In this document: positions 1 through 12,222 of the stretch, piece after piece
How positions within the stretch are numbered: position 1 is the stretch's first letter
How the letters are laid out: each line of letters opens with the position of its first letter
DNA from: Breoghania sp.
Lineage (GTDB): Bacteria; Pseudomonadota; Alphaproteobacteria; Rhizobiales; Stappiaceae
Direction of reading: 5' to 3'
NCBI RefSeq assembly: GCF_963674635.1
Contig: NZ_OY771475.1
Coordinates: 3,671,501-3,735,500, forward strand
DNA: 64,000 nucleotides
Program-made: the position numbers and the translations under genes
The notes under the pieces: model-generated
Told to the model about the DNA's origin: nothing
What the model saw: the letters and a program-made list of their open reading frames with translations, nothing else
Databases searched by the model: none

Positions 1-648
1 CCCCAAAATATCTACATGAAACCGTCTAGTGAAAGGAAGTTGCGTGGTGAGCATATCCCTCATAGACTATATCAACTATTCGAAAATTATTCAGAAAAAA
101 TGAGTTCCGTCAAAGAAAGCATAAATCAGTTTGGCAGGGAGAGCGGTCTTTTCGATGAAATAGATGTGCGGCCGTATAAGCTGTCTGATCCTAAGTCTCC
201 TATTCGTATAAATATAACGAAAAACGGGAAGGTATTTTCGTTGGATGAAGTGGGTTATGGCGTGTCACAGATACTCCCAGTTATCGTAGACGCGATACTC
301 ATGTCGCAGGAAAAGAATGCTCTACTATTGATTCAGCAGCCTGAACTTCATTTGCATCCTAAGGCGCAAGCGGCTTTTGGTGAGCTTGTATTTAAACTGG
401 CACGTGCTGGGTTGAGGTTAGTTATTGAAACGCATAGCGATTATGTGATTGATAGGTATAGATATTGTTTGTTTAAGAATGAGGAAGGCTCGGAATTAAC
501 GCAAAAAATTCTTTTTTGCGAAAATCGTAGTAATGGAAACTCAATTTCGGAAGTATTAATCAATAAGAAGGGGCATGTAGATTCTCCGCCCGATAGCTAT
601 CGTGAATTCTTTTTCCGAGAGCAATCATATCTATTTGAGATGATTTAG
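1..648 (+). CDS. AAA ATPase (OLD/DUF3696-like), C-terminal part; 5' end outside window
   Basis: The frame is open back to base 1, so the N-terminal part with the Walker A loop lies off the left edge; the ATG at 16 is probably internal. What remains is the second half of an ABC-type ATPase head: a signature-like GYGVSQ (nt 253-270), a Walker B/D-loop LLLIQQPELHLHP (nt 322-360) and a switch histidine in IETHSD (nt 424-441). The two residues that are normally acidic in Walker B are both Gln here. Such ATPases drive many anti-phage systems. The gene is AT-rich (about 30-45% GC by eye) and ends 2 nt before the PIN-like gene, so the two are probably co-transcribed. Family call is firm; a defence role is inference. 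Confidence 0.8.
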   Translation, partial: PQNIYMKPSSERKLRGEHIPHRLYQLFENYSEKMSSVKESINQFGRESGLFDEIDVRPYKLSDPKSPIRINITKNGKVFSLDEVGYGVSQILPVIVDAILMSQEKNALLLIQQPELHLHPKAQAAFGELVFKLARAGLRLVIETHSDYVIDRYRYCLFKNEEGSELTQKILFCENRSNGNSISEVLINKKGHVDSPPDSYREFFFREQSYLFEMI

Positions 649-650
649 CT

Positions 651-1109
651 ATGAGCGTTATCTGTGTCGACATAAACAAGCTCGTCCGCGCGATAAACAA
701 GGACGGATGGCATAATAAGCTCAAAGATGATATTGAGACTAAAAATGTTAAACTAGCGATTGGCGCTGGAAAGCAAAAGGAGGAAATAGAAAGAGTCCTA
801 AAAGTAAAGATGTGGATAATAGAACTTTCAAGATCCGGTCGAGTGAGGAGTGTCGCGTTAGATGTTGTCGAAAGATGTTTAGATGAAATTGAAGAAAGCT
901 TGCCAAGTGGTTGCGATGCGTGCGATGATCCCCATTTATTGGCAATATGTCGTATTTCCGATGCGCGATATATTATTAGTGACGATATGAGGATTGCGAA
1001 GTGTAGGAAAAATATACGTAGTATTCATTCCCTAAAGCAATTTTGCAATTTTCGTCTTATAGAAAGTGAAAAAATGTACAAAAAGCATAGGCAGAATATA
1101 ATTAAATGA
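651..1109 (+). CDS. PIN-like nuclease-domain protein, partner of the upstream AAA ATPase
   Basis: A 152-aa protein starting 2 nt after the ATPase stop. It has the acidic pattern of a PIN fold: Asp7 in ICVDINKL, a Glu pair at 44-45, Asp92/93 in CDDPHLLAI, and Asp111/112 in YIISDD near the C-terminal strand. PIN domains are metal-dependent RNases found in toxins and some abortive-infection systems. No antitoxin-like gene is next to it on the right (uvrB ends 29 bp away, convergent). Base composition matches the ATPase, not the core genome, so the pair was probably acquired together. A PIN assignment by motif is reasonable; enzymatic activity and target are unknown. Confidence 0.65.
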   Translation: MSVICVDINKLVRAINKDGWHNKLKDDIETKNVKLAIGAGKQKEEIERVLKVKMWIIELSRSGRVRSVALDVVERCLDEIEESLPSGCDACDDPHLLAICRISDARYIISDDMRIAKCRKNIRSIHSLKQFCNFRLIESEKMYKKHRQNIIK

Positions 1110-1137
1110 CATGTGTTTTGACGAGATCATTACGATG

Positions 1138-3909
1138 CTACCTTCCCGCACGCCCCGTCTTCCGCGGCCTGCCCTTCGGCCCCTTCTTGTCGTCACTGCC
1201 GATGCCGGGTCGCCCGCGAGCCAACGGAACTTCCGTTCTTCCCACGGTCATTTCGTCCAGCGTGTTCTTGCGCACCTTGGAGCCTGAACCCTTCGGCGTG
1301 TTGGCGCTGGCGCCAAAGGGGCGCTCGCCGCGGTAGCCGCCGCTCTTGTCTTCCACGGCGGCCTGACGGGCCAGCGGGTCGTCGGAAATCGCCAGTTCCG
1401 TTTCGCGCAGGCGCTTGACCTCGTCGCGCAGGCGGGCGGCTTCCTCGAAGTCCAGATCGGCGGCGGCCTCGCGCATGCGTTTTTCCAGCGCCTCGATATG
1501 GGCCGTCATGTTGTGGCCGATCATCTCGCCCGCTTCTTCCGCGAAGCCGGAATCCACCGTGACGTGATCGCGTTCGTAGACGGAGGAGAGGATGTCGCCG
1601 ATGTTCTTCTTCACCGATTCCGGCGTGATGCCGTGTTCCTCGTTATAGGCGACCTGCTTGGCGCGGCGGCGGTCGGTCTCGTCAATCGCGCGCTGCATGG
1701 AGCCGGTCACGTGATCTGCATAGAGGATCACCCGCCCGTCGACATTTCGCGCGGCGCGGCCGATGGTCTGGATGAGCGAGGTTTCAGACCGCAGGAAGCC
1801 TTCCTTGTCCGCATCCAGAATGGCGACCAGCGCGCATTCGGGAATGTCGAGGCCCTCACGCAGCAGGTTGATGCCGACCAGCACGTCAAAGGCGCCGAGG
1901 CGCAGGTCGCGCAGGATCTCGATGCGTTCCAGCGTGTCGATGTCGGAATGCATGTAGCGCACGCGCACGCCGGATTCGTGCAGGTATTCGGTCAGATCCT
2001 CCGCCATGCGCTTGGTGAGCACGGTGACCAGCGAGCGATAGCCCTTGGCCGCCACCTCGCGCACCTCGCCCAGAAGATCGTCCACCTGGCTCTTGGCCGG
2101 GCGGATGTCGACGGGCGGATCAATGAGCCCGGTGGGGCGGATGACCTGCTCGGCGAAGACGCCGCCGGATTCTTCCATCTCCCAGTTACCGGGCGTGGCC
2201 GAGACGCAGACCGTCTGCGGCCGCATGGCGTTCCATTCCTCAAACCGCAGCGGGCGGTTGTCCATGCAGGACGGCAGGCGGAAGCCATATTCGGCCAGCG
2301 TCGCCTTGCGGCGGAAGTCGCCCCGGTACATGCCGCCGATCTGGGGCACGGTGACGTGGCTCTCGTCGATGAAGACCAGCGCGTTGTCGGGCAGATATTC
2401 GAACAGCGTCGGTGGCGGTTCGCCCGGCGCGCGGCCCGTCAGGTAGCGCGAATAGTTCTCGATGCCCGCGCACGATCCGGTCGCCTCGATCATTTCCAGA
2501 TCGAACAGCGTGCGCTGTTCCAGGCGCTGGGCTTCCAGCAGGCGACCGTGGTTGTTCAGTTCTTCAAGCCGCTGCTTCAGCTCGCTCTTGATGGATTTCA
2601 CCGCCTGATTGAGCGTCGGCTTGGGCGTCACATAGTGCGAATTGGCGTAGACCTTCACCGACTTCAGATCGCCGCTCTTCTTGCCGGTGAGCGGGTCGAA
2701 TTCGGTGATGGAATCGATCTCGTCGCCGAAAAGCGAGATGCGCCAGGCGCGGTCCTCGAAGTGGGCGGGGAAAAGCTCGATGGTGTCGCCGCGCACCCGG
2801 AAGGTGCCGCGCTGGAAGGCGGCGTCGTTGCGCTTGTATTGAAGGGCCACGAGATCTGCCAGGAGCTGGCGCTGGTCGATGCGCTCGCCCACTTCCAGCG
2901 CGAAGGTCATGGCGGTGTAGGTTTCGACCGACCCGATACCGTAGATGCAGGAGACGGAGGCGACGATGATCACATCATCGCGTTCCAGCAGCGCACGGGT
3001 CGCTGCGTGGCGCATCCGGTCGATCTCCTCGTTGATGGAGGATTCCTTCTCGATATAGGTGTCGGTGCGCGGGACGTAGGCTTCCGGCTGGTAGTAATCG
3101 TAGTAGGAGACGAAATACTCCACCGCGTTTTCGGGGAAGAAACTCCTGAACTCGCCATAGAGCTGGGCGGCCAGCGTCTTGTTGGGGGCGAGGATCAGGG
3201 CGGGGCGCTGGGTCTGGGCGATCACCTGCGCCATGGTGAAGGTCTTGCCCGAGCCGGTCACGCCCAGCAGCACCTGCGTCTGCTCGTTGTCGTTCGCCCC
3301 GGCCACGAGATCGGCGATCGCGGTGGGCTGGTCGCCGGAGGGTTTGAACTCCGTGACCATCTCGATCGGTACGCCGCCTTCCGATTTCTCGGGCCGCTCG
3401 GGGCGGTGCGGGGTCCAGATCTTGCCGTTCTTGTGCAGCGGGTTGCCGCTTTCGATGAGCGCGGAAAGCGCCTGCACGGTGGCCGTCGCACCACCGCCGC
3501 CGGAAAGCTCCGGCAGGGCGTTGCGGCCCTTGCGCTTCTTCTTGGTCTCCGCGACCTGTCTGGCCAGCAGTTCCTCAGCGTCCTCCAGCGAAATATCGAG
3601 CCCGGCAATCGGGTTCATGCCGCCGGCCGCCTTCGCCTTGGGGCTGACCGGGGCGTCCTGTTTCTTGCGGGATTTCGGCTTCGCGGGTTTCTTCGCAGAG
3701 GCCGGTTTCGGTTCCTTGGCGGCAGGGGCGGGCTTTGCCGCCTCGCCGGAAATCTCGCGCGCCCAGTCGGACACCGAGCCGGACAGCGGCGCGCCTTCAA
3801 AGGCGGCTTGCGGGCTTTCGCCGAAGCCGGCGACATCGTGTCCGCCAACATCCTGTCCGGACGCTTCGGGAAGATCTGTCTCGTGCGGGGGAGTTTTCTT
3901 GCCAGCCAT
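1138..3909 (-). CDS. uvrB: UvrB, excinuclease ABC subunit B
   Basis: The damage-verifying helicase-like subunit of nucleotide excision repair, acting with UvrA and UvrC. The 923-aa protein has a low-complexity Lys/Ala/Pro-rich N-terminal extension of about 170 residues before the UvrB core, then Walker A (GVTGSGKT), the beta-hairpin region (YYDYYQPEAYVP), helicase motifs (DESHVTVPQ, TIGRAARN) and a C-terminal UVR coiled coil (about residues 825-860) that binds UvrC, followed by a basic tail. Typical UvrB is about 670 aa; such extensions are familiar in Rhizobiales. I start at the ATG at 3909 (MAGKK); a longer frame begins with TTG at 3951 but has no better ribosome site. Confidence 0.97.
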   Translation of the reverse strand: MAGKKTPPHETDLPEASGQDVGGHDVAGFGESPQAAFEGAPLSGSVSDWAREISGEAAKPAPAAKEPKPASAKKPAKPKSRKKQDAPVSPKAKAAGGMNPIAGLDISLEDAEELLARQVAETKKKRKGRNALPELSGGGGATATVQALSALIESGNPLHKNGKIWTPHRPERPEKSEGGVPIEMVTEFKPSGDQPTAIADLVAGANDNEQTQVLLGVTGSGKTFTMAQVIAQTQRPALILAPNKTLAAQLYGEFRSFFPENAVEYFVSYYDYYQPEAYVPRTDTYIEKESSINEEIDRMRHAATRALLERDDVIIVASVSCIYGIGSVETYTAMTFALEVGERIDQRQLLADLVALQYKRNDAAFQRGTFRVRGDTIELFPAHFEDRAWRISLFGDEIDSITEFDPLTGKKSGDLKSVKVYANSHYVTPKPTLNQAVKSIKSELKQRLEELNNHGRLLEAQRLEQRTLFDLEMIEATGSCAGIENYSRYLTGRAPGEPPPTLFEYLPDNALVFIDESHVTVPQIGGMYRGDFRRKATLAEYGFRLPSCMDNRPLRFEEWNAMRPQTVCVSATPGNWEMEESGGVFAEQVIRPTGLIDPPVDIRPAKSQVDDLLGEVREVAAKGYRSLVTVLTKRMAEDLTEYLHESGVRVRYMHSDIDTLERIEILRDLRLGAFDVLVGINLLREGLDIPECALVAILDADKEGFLRSETSLIQTIGRAARNVDGRVILYADHVTGSMQRAIDETDRRRAKQVAYNEEHGITPESVKKNIGDILSSVYERDHVTVDSGFAEEAGEMIGHNMTAHIEALEKRMREAAADLDFEEAARLRDEVKRLRETELAISDDPLARQAAVEDKSGGYRGERPFGASANTPKGSGSKVRKNTLDEMTVGRTEVPLARGRPGIGSDDKKGPKGRPRKTGRAGR

Positions 3910-3974
3910 GGGGCCGAATATGGGGCGAACGGGCCGACAAGGGAAGAGCAAGTTGCGGTTTTGTTCCGCTTTGC

Positions 3975-4268
3975 TCAGGCGCGATCGCTGTGGCCGAGCG
4001 CGAGGTCCGGGTCGATCACGTCGCGCAGACGCTGCTTGAGGACCTTCGGTTGGGGAAAGCTCTCCTCGGTCTTGCGGTCCCAGATCAGGGTCTGCTGTCC
4101 ATCATGGGTGACGGTGATGCGGAAGATGCCGCCGGTGCCGGGGATGAGCGTGACGCCGCCGAGTTCCTCGGAAAAGGTCTGCAACAGTTCCTGCGCCATC
4201 CAGCCCGCCCGCAGCATCCAGTTGCACTGGCGGCAATATTCGATGGCAACGGTGGGCTTGGCGGTCAT
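3975..4268 (-). CDS. SelT/SelW/SelH (Rdx) family thioredoxin-like protein
   Basis: A 97-aa protein with the Rdx family pattern: an N-terminal beta strand ending in a CxxC redox motif (YCRQCNW, Cys12 and Cys15), then TGGIFRI and a basic C-terminal half with IWDRKTEESFPQPKVLKQRLRD. Bacterial members use Cys where the animal homologues use selenocysteine. Precise role is unknown; a redox function is inferred from the motif. It lies upstream of uvrB on the same strand, about 65 bp away, and may be co-transcribed with it. Confidence 0.85.
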   Translation of the reverse strand: MTAKPTVAIEYCRQCNWMLRAGWMAQELLQTFSEELGGVTLIPGTGGIFRITVTHDGQQTLIWDRKTEESFPQPKVLKQRLRDVIDPDLALGHSDRA

Positions 4269-4373
4269 GGCGGCTTTCCATATCGGGCGGCGGGGTTGCT
4301 CTGCCAGTCAAACCCGCTAGCATAAAAATTATGACAATGAAAATTTGTTCAATCAGCGAGTTGACCGTGCCGT

Positions 4374-5075
4374 ATGCAGATTATCGAAAGCAGCATCTTC
4401 GGTGTCCGCTCGGTTCGCATGGTACTGACTTCCAAAGACCATCCTCATGAAGTGACGCTGTTTCCGATGATTCACATCGGCGAAGCGACTTTCTTCGAAG
4501 CGGTCATTGCGGACGCCGTCTCGCATGACATTGTCCTGCATGAAGGCGTTAAGTCGCGCCACTCCAAACGCCTGACGCGGTCCTATCGCTGGGCCGCCGT
4601 CTCCAAGAAGCTCGGCTTGCGATTGCAGCAACAGTTCAGGGCGAAAGAAATCTGCGATACGAGGGTTATACGAGCGGATCTTGATACGGACGAGTTCGAC
4701 CGATTGTGGCGCGGACTGCCTTTTCGGCTACGGTGTCTGGCCTATTTTCTGCCGTCATTGGTCGGGCTGCAACGGCGCCTGTTCGCGACGCGGGAATCGC
4801 TTGCTGAGGGCATAGCCATGTCCGATCACACAAGCAGCCAGGAATGGCTGGATTGGGGAGACGACGTCGACGCGTTTTTTGGCGTGATCCTGCGTGCGCA
4901 TGACCGCCGGCTGATCGAATGTCTGGAAGAGGTGCTGGCCGAGCCGTGTGATGAGCCACGGCGCATCGCCATCGTCTATGGCGCAAGGCACATGCGCGCC
5001 GTGCTTCGTCATCTGACGAAAGACTATCGCTTCCGGGTATCCGAAAACAGATGGATGACCGTGTGGCACCTCTAG
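4374..5075 (+). CDS. TraB/PrgY (TIKI-like) superfamily protein, divergent and small
   Basis: A 233-aa soluble protein. The N-terminal half has FPMIHIGE followed by DIVLHEGVKS, and the C-terminal half has IAIVYGARHMRAVLRHL. These resemble the GxxH/HIG, LxEG and GxxH motifs of TraB/PrgY/GumN proteins, where conserved His and Glu form a metal-dependent hydrolase-like site. No signal peptide or convincing membrane segment is visible, although FRLRCLAYFLPSLVGL in the middle is hydrophobic. The assignment rests on short motifs only, so treat the function as unknown. Confidence 0.55.
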   Translation: MQIIESSIFGVRSVRMVLTSKDHPHEVTLFPMIHIGEATFFEAVIADAVSHDIVLHEGVKSRHSKRLTRSYRWAAVSKKLGLRLQQQFRAKEICDTRVIRADLDTDEFDRLWRGLPFRLRCLAYFLPSLVGLQRRLFATRESLAEGIAMSDHTSSQEWLDWGDDVDAFFGVILRAHDRRLIECLEEVLAEPCDEPRRIAIVYGARHMRAVLRHLTKDYRFRVSENRWMTVWHL

Positions 5076-5153
5076 GAGCGCCACACGGTGCCTGCTTGAT
5101 GCCGGAAGCAAAATCCAACCGGTCCGCCGCGATCCTGTCGGGCGGAAAATGCT

Positions 5154-5626
5154 CTAGATGAACTTCACTTCCGCGATCTCGTAGGAGCGCGCGCCGCCGG
5201 GCGCTGCCACTTCCACACTGTCGCCGACTTCCTTGCCGATGAGGGCACGGGAGATGGGCGAGGAGATGGAGACACGACCTTCCTTTACGTCGGCTTCAGC
5301 GTCGCCGACAATCTGGTAGGTCTTCTCTTCCTCGGTGTCCTCATCGATGAGGGTGACCGTTGCGCCGAACTTGATCTTGTCGCCGGAGAGCTTGGTGACA
5401 TCGATCACCTCGGCCCGCGAAAGCTTGTCCTCAAGCTCGTTGATGCGGCCCTCATTGTGGCTCTGGGCTTCCTTGGCGGCGTGGTATTCGGCGTTTTCGG
5501 AAAGGTCGCCATGGCGCGCGCTTCAGAAATCGCCTGAATGATCCTCGGCCGTTCGACGGAGGTCCGATGCTTCAGCTCTTCCTCGAGCTTGGCGTGACCG
5601 CCAATCGTCATCGGGACTTTTTCCAT
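5154..5626 (-). pseudogene. greA: GreA transcript-cleavage factor, reading frame broken by a 1-base deletion
   Basis: GreA rescues backtracked RNA polymerase. The N-terminal coiled coil starts normally (MEKVPMTIGGHAKLEEELKH ... IIQAISEARA), then the frame reads ATFPKTPN and stays wrong to a stop about 35 codons on. Removing the shift restores the expected HGDLSENAEYHAAKEA. The C-terminal FKBP-like domain (VIDVTKLSGDKIKFGATV ... SYEIAEVKFI) is intact in the other frame. The lesion is one missing G on the plus strand at about 5513-5514 (one C in the coding strand, GCC CAT read as GCC ATG). Everything else is well conserved, so this is either a very recent mutation or a sequencing/assembly error. 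Full protein would be about 157 aa. Confidence 0.9.
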
Positions 5627-5908
5627 GCCTTCTCGACCTCTCGGTACGCGTGCGCCGCCTGTTCGGCGGCGGCTTGAGTCAATAAAAACCGGTTGGACGC
5701 TTCGGGGCGGCTTGCCCCGAAGCGTCCAAACCGATCAGATCTTTCGCCCGGATACACGGAATCCGGCGTCGACATAACTTCCAGCCTGCCCGTCGCCGCT
5801 CACACGCTCAACCCTCATGGCTCCCCCTTTCTGTGCAAAAGAGAGGTCCTGGGCCGAGGCGCTTTGCCGCCCTACAGGTGCCGGATCATTCCGCTGCCTT
5901 GAAGATGG

Positions 5909-9181
<3,273 letters not shown>

Positions 9182-10090
9182 TTCGGCTCCCGGCATCGCG
9201 CATGGGTGTGCGCCAACCTCGACACGGGGTCGTGTCGGTCGGATGGTCGCATCGCGACAACTGAAGATGGTCGGCTGAGCGGGCCTTATAGGGAAAAAGT
9301 GTGGTGGCGGAAACCCCTGTTGGCCGCCTCAGGGGTCTGGCGGGGAAAAATTATCGTGACCGCGGCCGTCCCGCAGGCCTTCGGCAAGGCAAGTTGGCGT
9401 GGATCCCGGGGCGCCAAAGCCGCGGCTTGTGCCGTGTTTGAGGCGCCCCTTTCGTGCCGGGCGGCTCTGGGGGGCGGCCTTCGCGGGGGGCGACAGCGGG
9501 GCGGGGGGCGTCCCAGATGACGGCGCTTCGCGCTCAAATATATTACGCCGCCTCACTTCATTTTTAATAAAAGGCGTCGAGAAACGCCGCGCGGCCTCTC
9601 GCAAGGGCCCGGAACAAAACCACAGATGCCTGCTTCGGTCCTTGGTGCGGCAATTGTGCGAATTCTGCGCGTTTTATCGGGCGTGTAAGAATAATCCCTC
9701 CCGTCCGAATTGCCACATCATCAAATTAACTCTATCATGCGAAAATCATTGAGGTATTCGGATTTATACCGAAGCCCGATGGTTGGCATGCCACCCGACG
9801 TGACGTATCAGGTGTGCCGCGCAGTCAGCGTTCGTGAGGTTGTGCGGCTGCACGGTACCGACCGGTATTCGTTTCGGATCTCGCTGTCCCGCAAAGGGGT
9901 TCCTGCCTGATCTGAATGGAATGCCGGAGCGATGCAATTCCTTCCGGCGAATGATCGGCCCCGCGAAGAATGCGGGCGACATTGGCGTGGGTGGCATCTA
10001 ATAGTCCTTCCGCGTCGGGCCGTGAGCCGGTGCGGGTCCCTGTAATTTGCGGGACGGTCGAGGCCGTCGCTCGTGTTGGTCCGCCGGGTC
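9182..10090. other. Long non-coding interval between carB and the AraC-type gene
   Basis: About 900 bp with no convincing gene. The left part is the carB leader; it contains a perfect 7-bp hairpin CGACACG / CGTGTCG with a GGGT loop (9220-9237) and another inverted repeat, ACCCCTG / CAGGGGT, near 9325. Bases around 9535-9570 and 9690-9770 are AT-rich and probably hold promoters. Short open frames here (for example 9710-9910) have no family features, ribosome site or codon bias. Confidence 0.5.
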
Positions 10091-11188
10091 ATGGTGAAAA
10101 CGGAAAACGGTCGCAAGCGCCATCTCGGCGCCTCTGCATCGGTCTCGGCGGATAGCCAGGGCCGGGATGCGTTTCTGGTGCATTGCCGCAGCCTCAACGG
10201 ATTGCCGAGTTATCTCGCCCTGCGCGGCGTCGACTATACGAGCCTTGCAGCCCAGGCGGGCCTTGGGGACGCCGATACCTCATCTACCGACTGCTATATT
10301 GCGCTGAACGCCTTTGCCCATCTTCTCGAAATGGCGTCGGAGGCGGCGGATGACGATTGTCTGGGGCTACGCTGGACCGGGCAGGATGATCAGGGTGCGC
10401 GTGGCACGCTGGCCTTGTGCTTGCGTTACGTGCCGAGCCTGCGCGCAGGCTTGGAGACGCTTGTGCGTTTCATGCCGCTGCATGTGGACGTGGCCGCGGC
10501 AGAGGTTCAGTTCGATGGCAACGCGAAGCTCTCCTGGCGCTATTCTCCGTTGATCCTGCGTCAGGATCAGGTCACGGACCGGACGGCCTGTCTCTTTGTA
10601 AGCTGGCTGAATGCGGCGCTGCCGCGCACGGAGCTTCCGGTCGAGGTTCGGCTCGCCCGTCGCAAGCCGAAATCGTCCGCCCTGCATCGGGCTCTGCTGG
10701 CGGCCAATGTACAATTTGAGGCAAATCAGAACGAGATCGTGTTTTCCCAACGGTGCCTCGATTTGCCCAATCCGCGTGCGGATGGGGATCTTTATCGCGC
10801 GCTATGCGATCTCAACAGCCGGTTGGTGTGCGAGCGCAAGCGGCAGGACGACATCGTCCTGAAGGTGCGCGAGGAAATCATGGACATCGTGCGCCAGGAT
10901 GAGCGAACGGCGACGCTGGATGTGGTGGCCAGGCAGATGGGCCTGAGCGCGCGCGGTCTGCAGCGGCGGCTCGCCGGCTGCGGGACGAGTTTCAACGATC
11001 TGGTTGACGGGTTGCGGCGGGAGAGTGCGCAGCGGCTGCTGGAGGAGAGCGATCTGATGATTTCTGAGATCGCCTATCGCCTCGGATTTTCCAGCATTGG
11101 CAACTTTACGCGGGCTGCGAAGCGGTGGTTCGGGCGTTCTCCCCGAGATTACCGCGGCCATATGCAATCGATCCGAGCACGGAAGTAG
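10091..11188 (+). CDS. AraC family transcriptional regulator (arabinose-binding-like sensor domain)
   Basis: A 365-aa regulator of the OruR/ArgR-like AraC subgroup. Residues about 35-230 form the Arabinose_bd-type ligand domain (LPSYLALRGVDY ... LGLRWTGQ). The C-terminal about 100 residues are a double helix-turn-helix: the first contains DVVARQMGLSARGLQRRL and the second ISEIAYRLGFSSIGNFTRAAKRWFGRSPRDYR, the AraC signature. No target gene is obvious: it stands alone, with carB divergent upstream and a merR gene downstream. A GTG at 10073 would add six residues; neither start has a strong ribosome site. Confidence 0.88.
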   Translation: MVKTENGRKRHLGASASVSADSQGRDAFLVHCRSLNGLPSYLALRGVDYTSLAAQAGLGDADTSSTDCYIALNAFAHLLEMASEAADDDCLGLRWTGQDDQGARGTLALCLRYVPSLRAGLETLVRFMPLHVDVAAAEVQFDGNAKLSWRYSPLILRQDQVTDRTACLFVSWLNAALPRTELPVEVRLARRKPKSSALHRALLAANVQFEANQNEIVFSQRCLDLPNPRADGDLYRALCDLNSRLVCERKRQDDIVLKVREEIMDIVRQDERTATLDVVARQMGLSARGLQRRLAGCGTSFNDLVDGLRRESAQRLLEESDLMISEIAYRLGFSSIGNFTRAAKRWFGRSPRDYRGHMQSIRARK

Positions 11189-11425
11189 GCCGATTCGCGT
11201 GGGGTGTGTTGTCGCATGGGTTCTGCGGCTAAATCTTAGGCGTCTGGGGCGAATTACGTAGCGCAAGGGGGTGGCATATTCCGCACGTTCACGCGGGAGA
11301 TGCAGAACCTCCTCTGCGGGACCTGTTGGAAATGCCCTGCAGGAACTGATTGGGAGGCGTGAATAATCGAAATTGTGGCCTGAGAAACAACCTTCGGACA
11401 TCTTGGCCGGAACCAAAATGATGTT

Positions 11426-11438
11426 TGGAATGTTTCCA
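11426..11438. promoter_or_regulatory. Perfect 13-bp inverted repeat upstream of the MerR gene
   Basis: TGGAA-TGT-TTCCA lies about 90 bp before the merR start, nested inside a wider imperfect repeat (GAACC at 11410, GGTTC at 11439). It is the only tight dyad in the 340-bp gap and could be an operator. No regulator can be assigned from sequence alone. Confidence 0.35.
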
Positions 11439-11528
11439 GGTTCATGAAATCTGTCGCAGCGTTCGCGTTGTGATTTGGCCGCTGGGTGGACGGCTTACAC
11501 AACGATAATCCACTGGCAAGTAGGCAAA

Positions 11529-11978
11529 ATGAATACAATCCCAACCACTATCGCAGCCGTTCCCGACATCGCTGGCCCCATCCCGCAGTCGACCGAGGAA
11601 GGCAAGCTGCATTCCATCTCGGAAATGGCCGAGATGTTCGACGTGACCCTGCGCACGCTGCGGTTCTATGAGGAGAAAGGTCTTCTCAACCCGGTTCGTC
11701 GCGGGTCGCGCCGTTTCTACCGTGAGCAGGAAATCGGTCGCATGCGGGTCATCCTGCAGGCGAAGCGCATCGGTCTGACCCTTGTTGAGATCCGTCAGGT
11801 TCTCAAGCTGGTCGAAGGCAAGAGCGCCCGCTCCGAGCAGCTGAAGAACCTGCGCGCAATCTGCGCGTCGCAGCTCGATTTGCTGGAAGAGCAGACCATC
11901 ACGGTTCGCCAGCAGCTCGCCGAAACGAAGCAGATCGTCGCCGACCTGGATGCGCTCGTCTCCGCCGAGGCCCTCTAA
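11529..11978 (+). CDS. MerR family transcriptional regulator
   Basis: A 149-aa regulator. After about 28 unconserved residues comes the winged helix-turn-helix with the MerR signature (ISEMAEMFDVTLRTLRFYEEKGLLNPVRR, written in two overlapping motifs: MAEMFDVTLRTLRFYE and KGLLNPVRRGSRRFY), then a long dimerization helix (about 105-145). There are no metal-binding cysteines apart from one, so a metal-sensing role is unlikely. The ATG at 11529 is chosen because the upstream 18 codons of the open frame are not MerR-like. Similar small MerR proteins next to carA occur in other Rhizobiales; target unknown. Confidence 0.85.
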   Translation: MNTIPTTIAAVPDIAGPIPQSTEEGKLHSISEMAEMFDVTLRTLRFYEEKGLLNPVRRGSRRFYREQEIGRMRVILQAKRIGLTLVEIRQVLKLVEGKSARSEQLKNLRAICASQLDLLEEQTITVRQQLAETKQIVADLDALVSAEAL

Positions 11979-12165
11979 GACGCTGCTGCCGTGATGCGAT
12001 CCACAGACGTCTCGCGCCCGGACATGAGGTCAGGGGGGCGGGTCTGAACGGATCAAGATGGCTGGATTTCGCGGTCGATCGCCAGGTGCGGTCGGCCGCG
12101 TTTTCTTTTGTGCGCGCCCGTTCGCGTTTCCCTCTTTGCGCTCCTTGCGTCCACTTTCGGCAAGC

Positions 12166-12200
12166 AAAAAGGGCCCCGACCTTCTCAGGCGGAGCCCTTG
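12166..12200 (-). terminator. Rho-independent terminator of carA
   Basis: Read on the minus strand: a stem AAGGGCTCCG / CGGGGCCCTT with a 10-nt loop, followed by TTTTT. It starts about 25 bp after the carA stop. Confidence 0.85.
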
Positions 12201-12222
12201 GAAACCCTCATGTGCGCCCGGA

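Noticed and set aside
1498..4320. A 940-codon open frame on the strand opposite uvrB
   Set aside because: A GC-rich antisense shadow with no domains; uvrB is certain on the other strand. The same applies to long antisense frames opposite carB (5954-9520), secA (54084-56912), rpoD (16805-19006), and the EF-G-like gene (32025-34115).
9710..9910. A 66-codon frame in the carB-AraC gap
   Set aside because: No ribosome site, no family features, and amino acid content like random sequence.
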